Shown piece after piece: positions 58,418-64,000 of a stretch of 64,000 nt of DNA. Source of the DNA: Panagrolaimus kolymaensis (Eukaryota > Nematoda > Chromadorea > Rhabditida > Panagrolaimidae). The translations under genes and the position numbers were made by a program. The stretch covers positions 2,728,001 through 2,792,000 of the forward strand of contig JAJQJQ010000005.1 of NCBI GenBank assembly GCA_028622995.1. The letters are read 5' to 3'. The notes beneath the pieces are model-generated. The model was not told the DNA's origin, ran no database searches, and worked only from the letters and a program-made list of their open reading frames with translations. Each line of letters begins with the position of its first letter. Position 1 is the stretch's first letter.

Positions 58418-61400
58418 TCAATATGGATATTCGCTATTGATGCCGATATCGTCTCGAGTATAAAATAATAATCGTTGATAAACTTCTTTTGTAATATCTT
58501 CACTTCTTTTTTGAAGATTAAGTTCATCCATACGAGGTACAACTTCCAAAACACTTCGAAATTTTCTCACAGCCAAAAACGAGCCAACAGGTTTTACAGA
58601 AATCTGATAGTTTTTAGAATCTAAAAAATCAATGTAATTATGACAAAGTGTGATATAAAAACCTACTAATTTTTAGAGGATATTGTTTCAAAACAACATT
58701 TTTGCATTGGCATTTGATAGCGAGATTATGGAACAATTTCTTGTATTCATCAGCCGTTTTAGGAATTTCAATAACAAAAAGATTTCCTTCTGTAACTTTT
58801 CTATTAGCTTTTATTTCTTTTGAACAGCCAGGTAAATTATCAAAACGACGATTGAAAGCAATAGGGTAAAACGTTTCCATTGCAGTATAATAAAGAGCAA
58901 GACATTGAGTGGCATCCAAAGTTTTTGTTGAGAAAGGTTCTAATGATACTTTTTGAGTAAAACCAAAGCTTCTTGTCATTATGAATCTGATGAAATCCAA
59001 AAATTTCTTTCCAATACCGCCAAGCTGAGCATCAAGATCAACGTTCATGACTGAATCATCCCAATCCAAATTCTAAAAAGAAGATTTCCACTTAGAAAAA
59101 ATAAAAGTAATAAAACATACAGTTAACCATCCGCTTCCTTTGCCCTTTTGGAATTCACCAAGTCCAAATTTAACAACAACAATATCCAGCATTTTTGGTG
59201 ATATTTCGGTGATCATATGTTTTGTCGCCCATTGACGGACAAAGAAAAGGATTTGTGGAAGTCCTAAAACCCAATGTTAAACCATGCAGAAAAAATATTT
59301 TAAAAAATTTACCATCAAAAACTTTGCAAATTCTAGCGACATCGTGATTGACAATCGAATTGGATTTTTGAGAAGAAACAGCCTCTTGAATCTTTTCATC
59401 AAAGTTCTTGAATTCATCGTCCGTTGTAAGATCCATACAAGCTTTTTTGATATGTTCTGATAAGCGATCGCTCAATGGAGAAAACGAAAACTTTCGATTA
59501 GCAGGATTGAGAAGATATTGTTGTCTATTTGAAACCAAAATATCAGAAACCAACCATCCAAAAGACAAGAATTTCTTATTGGTGTATGCGACCCGATAAT
59601 ATGCACTTGCTTTCTTTCGTAAGGATTCTTTGGGATGACCACAAACTCTTCGAAAAACTTCACGGATTCCACTTCGATTAAGGTCATCGAGTTCAGTATT
59701 TTCTTCGATTCCTCCAAAGCCATCAAAAAATTTTGATCGGAACTTAGCATAAATGGCAGCCACTTGTTGTTCGATCATGTGTTGAGCATTGAATAACGAC
59801 ATATCATCATTTTCTTTATCACTGATTCGTTTTTTCAAAGCAACAAACCGTCCAGAGAATAATTGACCCTCGTTTTGAATACCATAACTATCCATAAGTC
59901 CCTGAAAATAGTAAAAAGTATTAAAGTAAATAAAGTATTAAAAAAGAAAAATTACACCAATCAATGTGGAATATTCTCCATAAGCTTCAAATGCATCAAG
60001 TTCATATACTTCATCACCAGAAACTAGAACAGATTCATCAAGAAGAATATTTTCGTTGGATGAAATACGTTCTTCAACTCTGAGGATTTCTTGAACTTCA
60101 GTAACACGATTGAAAAGATCGCCAAGCAGTCGAGTACTTTTATAAGATGCTGAGTTGGTTTTACCCATAAAATTTGGATATCGTTCAATTCTTTCAGGCG
60201 GCACACCATCTTCCCAATCTCTTCTAAGTTTGTCAGGTACTTGTCCGGTTTTAGGAAAATCGACTGCTTGATTATGTTTGATTGCAATTTTATGACAGTG
60301 CTGTAAAGAAATGAATGATCAAAAAGTTATAACTTAAAGGGAAAATATTTAACTAACTTCGCTATTAATTCCATATAAATCAGAGTTCGCGAGATGAGAA
60401 TTTGCAATAGTACCAATAGAATCTTGTTGGACATAAGATGTGAAGAAATCAACCATATACATCGGAAGGTTCTTTCTAACTTCATCTTCATCAGCTGGTG
60501 CTTTATTCAAAGCTGTAGAAGTAAAATCAAATGCGGGTTCATTGCGATCTAGGAAAAGTGCAGGATCCCAAAAAATGGAATATTCATCACCATCAAGATC
60601 AGAACCAGCCATTTCATCAGGATGAGGACGAGGACCAGACTGTGGAAAAACAATAACATCCACAAGATCATGTAAACATGGAAGATCAATAGCTAAATTT
60701 TAAAACTTAATATTTAAAGAATCCAAAAGAGAGAAATGTAACAACATACCTTCGAACATACGAACATCACCAGCGACAACAGAAGGATTCTTGGTAATTA
60801 AAACAGGCCCATGATGAATAATTTTGTCAGCAAGAGGACCGGGATATTTGATGGCAGGATTAACTGTATATTGAAAGAATACTTGACCATATTGGAGCAA
60901 ACCAGTTTCATCAACAACGCCAAACATCATGCGACCTTGTGAAGTTGAAATACGAATTTGCATTTTATCCACCAATCGATCTAGAAATAAAAAGAATAAA
61001 GATGAGAAGCATCAATAAATAAACAATTTTCCTTACTCAATCCAACAAGTGCAGAAGAACGAAGCATCGACCGAAAGAAAGGTTCTTCAGTGATATAAAA
61101 ATCTCTGAGACGATTATAAAGGATGTACTTTGGAAATTCGTTCAAAGCTAAGAAAGCAGATGGCTGGTCTATCAGAGCATTCACAATGGTCTCCAAATGA
61201 AGTTCTAACAATTCGAAAATACGATTACACATACGCTTATGTGAATCAGGACCATGCATCTCAGAAACCTAAAATTAACAATGTATAAAATGAAGAAGAG
61301 TACAAACAAATTACTTGATCAAGGATGTTGATGAGAGGTTTGTTCCTAAAAAGCAAATTATAATGAAATTCGTAATTAAGAAAAATCTTACAGTGAAACT

Positions 61401-63909
61401 GGAATAGGAGCTGAGATCTTGACAATTTCCACATGTTTTTCACGAGGTGCATAAAACTTGCTTTGAGAAGGACGAAAAAGTATTGATTGAGCATACCAAG
61501 GAATATGTTGTTGAGTGCGGTAGTCTTCACGTGGTAGACAACGACGGCTATCAAGTGCCCATTTATAAACTTCTTCCATAAAAGAACTTTTCAACACAAC
61601 ACCTTTATAACCACGGAAACGAATTTGATAGCATGATGGAAGGGAATCACCAAGTCGAAGATCTCGAACGATACTTTTGCAAAAGTTGAAATTGATAATA
61701 CCAACACCATCAGAAAAGCAATATGGTTTTCCTTTGCTATCAGAGCCACCTTCATAATCATAAATTTCTGAGTAAGCGTTTCTCTTAATTGTAATACTAA
61801 GTTGGCGAGCTGAAAAGGGGTATAATTAGATGAAGCAAAAGTTATTCAAAGATATAAAATTTTCACAAAACATACCTTGAGTGAAAAGTTGACCTAAACG
61901 CGACATCATTTTTGGAATACTTTCAAACTTTAATCTTCCGCACTTTTCACGAAATTCTGAGACTTCTTCAGGTGAACCAGCAAGAAAATAACATCCATGA
62001 TCGCGCATTTGTGAGTTAGATGAACATAAATAAGAAAAGGGAATCACTGAAAAATGAAGCTATCAAACCTTTTAAATTAAAGAAAAACATACTTCCAACA
62101 TGTAAAGGTTTCTTCAAAGTATCTTTTACAGTACTTTGAATTAAAGCATCAGGTAATCTTGAGACTTTATTGCGTAAATCATCTTCACGAAATACAACGC
62201 GCAACATGTTATCAGGTCCCTTTTTTCTTAAAGATCGATTGCCCATAATTAGTTCAGGATTAACATAGAGATGCCGAGTTGGAGTAATAATCAACTAAAA
62301 AATAGAAATCGTTAAAAGTTTAAGTATTTAAAACTTACTTTACGAACACGCATATATCCTTCTCGTTCTAAATCAGCAGTAACTTCAGCATGTGACCGAT
62401 GACCCGGTTCATCATATAATTGATCAAAAAGTGTAACAGGTTCAGGAATATCATATAATCGATCAACAAGTTGCAACATTGATTCCAAAGTGACGACAGT
62501 TTTAGTGATTTCTGAAAGAATTAAAATTAAAAAATAGTCATAGCTTTTTCATTACTTACTTGCTTGTGGTGCATCCCGAAGATTTTGTTCAAACCGTTTA
62601 ATGCAAAGATCGAGAAATGTTCCAAAATGATTGAATTCAGGACGGAAGAAATATTCAAAAACTTCACCACCACGGCTAACTAAAGCTTGAATAGCGTAAA
62701 CGAGAGGAAAATACTTTTTTGGTCGATTGAATAATTTTTGATATTTCTTTTCCAAGTTCACTGGTTCATTCATAAAAATTTCAGCAGGTCCTACATAATT
62801 TTTAATATTCATAAGCTTTTTACGATCAAGAAAGCGAAATTCGATGGCAGTTGTAATGTTTTTTCGTAAGCGATCCAAGCAATCAAACAATGTACGAGGC
62901 TAAAACGATTAAAATTTAAGTCAATTAATGTAACAAAATAACTTACATCAACATCATTGCATTCCAAAACAATTGAAGAACCATATTTAAAAGAATTTTC
63001 AACATCAAATCCGAGATTCCAGGTTAAAAATCGTCTAGGATTTTTGAACTGCATCGCGCCATTTTGTACAACCTCATGAATATAAATAAAAGGAGGAGTA
63101 CTAATTTGAAAAGTGAACGTGACTTTAATTTCTGGACGTCCTTCAGCATTCAATTCATTTTTCATTGTGACGATCAATCTTCGAATAGCAGAATATGAAA
63201 CACGAAGTTCCACAACCCTTTTTGATTTATCCTTGATGATGTTCGGGAATAGAATAACCAATTGGTCCCGGTCATGTTCAAAGCAGGCTAGCATATTTGT
63301 GTGTGGAACACGATAATCACGATGTTCACCCAGGTAACAATCAAAAACTTCATTTCCATTTTTTGGTTCATCAACAAAGAAAGATGGAGCGAAATAGCGT
63401 CTGTTGATAATGCTACCCAAAACAATTTTGCCAACGTTTAAAGTATTTGTGAGCCTAAAATAAAAACTAATGAAAGAAAATGAAGTGGAGTGCAAAAACT
63501 CACAAAAAATTGAGAGGAGATAAGTTTTCGGTAAGAATAATCATGCATACAGTTGCTGAATCTGCCAAATTTTGAGTTCGTAGATATCGTTGAAAGTTTT
63601 CAAAAACAGATGTTAATTCACAAAGAGCTTCAGCGCGGATATGAAATTTTTCATCACCATTTGAACTAGGAAGAAGAAATGAAAACGTTGATTCTTCTCT
63701 TTCATCGGCTGCATTAGCATCGTCTCCATAATGTACAGTTTCCAAGATGTTGAAGTTAGAACATGATATGAAAGTGTGGTTTCGGCAAAGCTAGAAAATT
63801 AGTAAGAAAAATGATGAATGTCATAAAAACAAAAACTTACCACATGAAATTGATCAATTTCTTTTTGTTTAAATTGACGAAAAACAAGTTTGCAATAGAT
63901 TTGCGACAT
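58418..63909 (-). CDS. RNA-dependent RNA polymerase, EGO-1/RRF family
   Basis: Seventeen exons join in frame to 1560 residues, close to C. elegans EGO-1. Exon bounds: 63909-63841, 63790-63504, 63454-62947, 62899-62560, 62511-62339, 62294-62093, 62046-61876, 61809-61392, 61345-61315, 61268-61037, 60980-60750, 60692-60358, 60300-59956, 59901-59313, 59263-59121, 59072-58667, 58620-58418. It holds the cellular RdRP catalytic motif GSDLDGDEY (DLDGD at 919-923), preceded by [14 protein letters not shown]. Also conserved are [28 protein letters not shown], and [20 protein letters not shown]. The enzyme makes second-strand RNA from targeted transcripts to yield 22G-type small RNAs in RNAi and germline silencing. 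Which of EGO-1 or RRF-1 it equals cannot be settled here. No damage is seen in any exon. Confidence 0.95.
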
Positions 63910-64000
63910 ATTATTACTTATCTAAAATAATAGTGCGATTAGCAACGAAAATCAAAAATTTAAAAAAGCGCGAACACGTTTATGAAAAAAAATAAGAATT
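63910..64000. other. 5' flank of the RdRP gene at the window edge
   Basis: A TTTTAG acceptor (plus CTAAAATA, ~63922) lies about 10 nt before the ATG and could be a trans-splice or 5' UTR intron acceptor. The rest of the promoter is outside the window. Confidence 0.4.

Overview
This is a 64 kb stretch of AT-rich nuclear DNA from a nematode, most likely a clade IV (Panagrolaimus-like) species. The evidence is: short introns (mostly 45-70 nt) with TTTTTAG or TTTCAG acceptors, splice acceptors a few bases ahead of start codons that suggest spliced-leader trans-splicing, and nematode-type families (ABF antimicrobial peptide, DUF229 proteins, two-CAP-domain SCP protein, EGO-1-type RNA-dependent RNA polymerase, lineage-restricted F-box-like protein). 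The genus is an inference. Exon boundaries below were worked out by hand from reading-frame continuity and GT..AG sites, without transcript data.

Left part (1-18 kb): a DUF229 gene running off the left edge (-), a small two-exon gene (-), and an intron-free 1076-residue protein with five copies of an unrecognised repeat domain (+). Then come translation elongation factor 2 (+, 8 exons) and a chemoreceptor-type 7TM protein (-). A second copy of the repeat-domain gene (-) follows, broken in two by an 840-bp segment that starts in a GC-rich hairpin.

Middle (18-33 kb): an almost perfect tandem array of a 873-bp non-coding unit (3.9 copies), then a BPI/LBP lipid-binding protein, a TIL-type protease-inhibitor-like protein and two tandem class 3 lipases, all on the minus strand. 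A ~0.9-kb foldback element follows, whose arms are arrays of a short motif, and then a type I membrane protein with a Lys-rich repetitive tail.

Right-centre (32-50 kb): sigma-class GST (+), PQ-loop transporter-like protein (-), VRK-type nuclear kinase (-), F-box-like protein (+), double-domain cysteine-rich secreted peptide (-), carboxylesterase with a one-base C-terminal frameshift (+), STAT transcription factor with a single in-frame TGA (+), ABF-type antimicrobial peptide (+) and a tandem-CAP SCP/TAPS protein (-).

Right end (50-64 kb): a divergent alpha-tubulin (+), a divergent superfamily 1 helicase (-) and a complete 17-exon RNA-dependent RNA polymerase (-). The secreted lipases, LBP, TIL, ABF, cysteine-rich peptide and CAP genes form a loose set of surface, gut or immune functions. 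RdRP and helicase sit next to each other in the same orientation, but nothing shows that they are co-transcribed. The most novel items are the repeat-domain family with its broken inverted paralogue, the 873-bp array and the foldback element.
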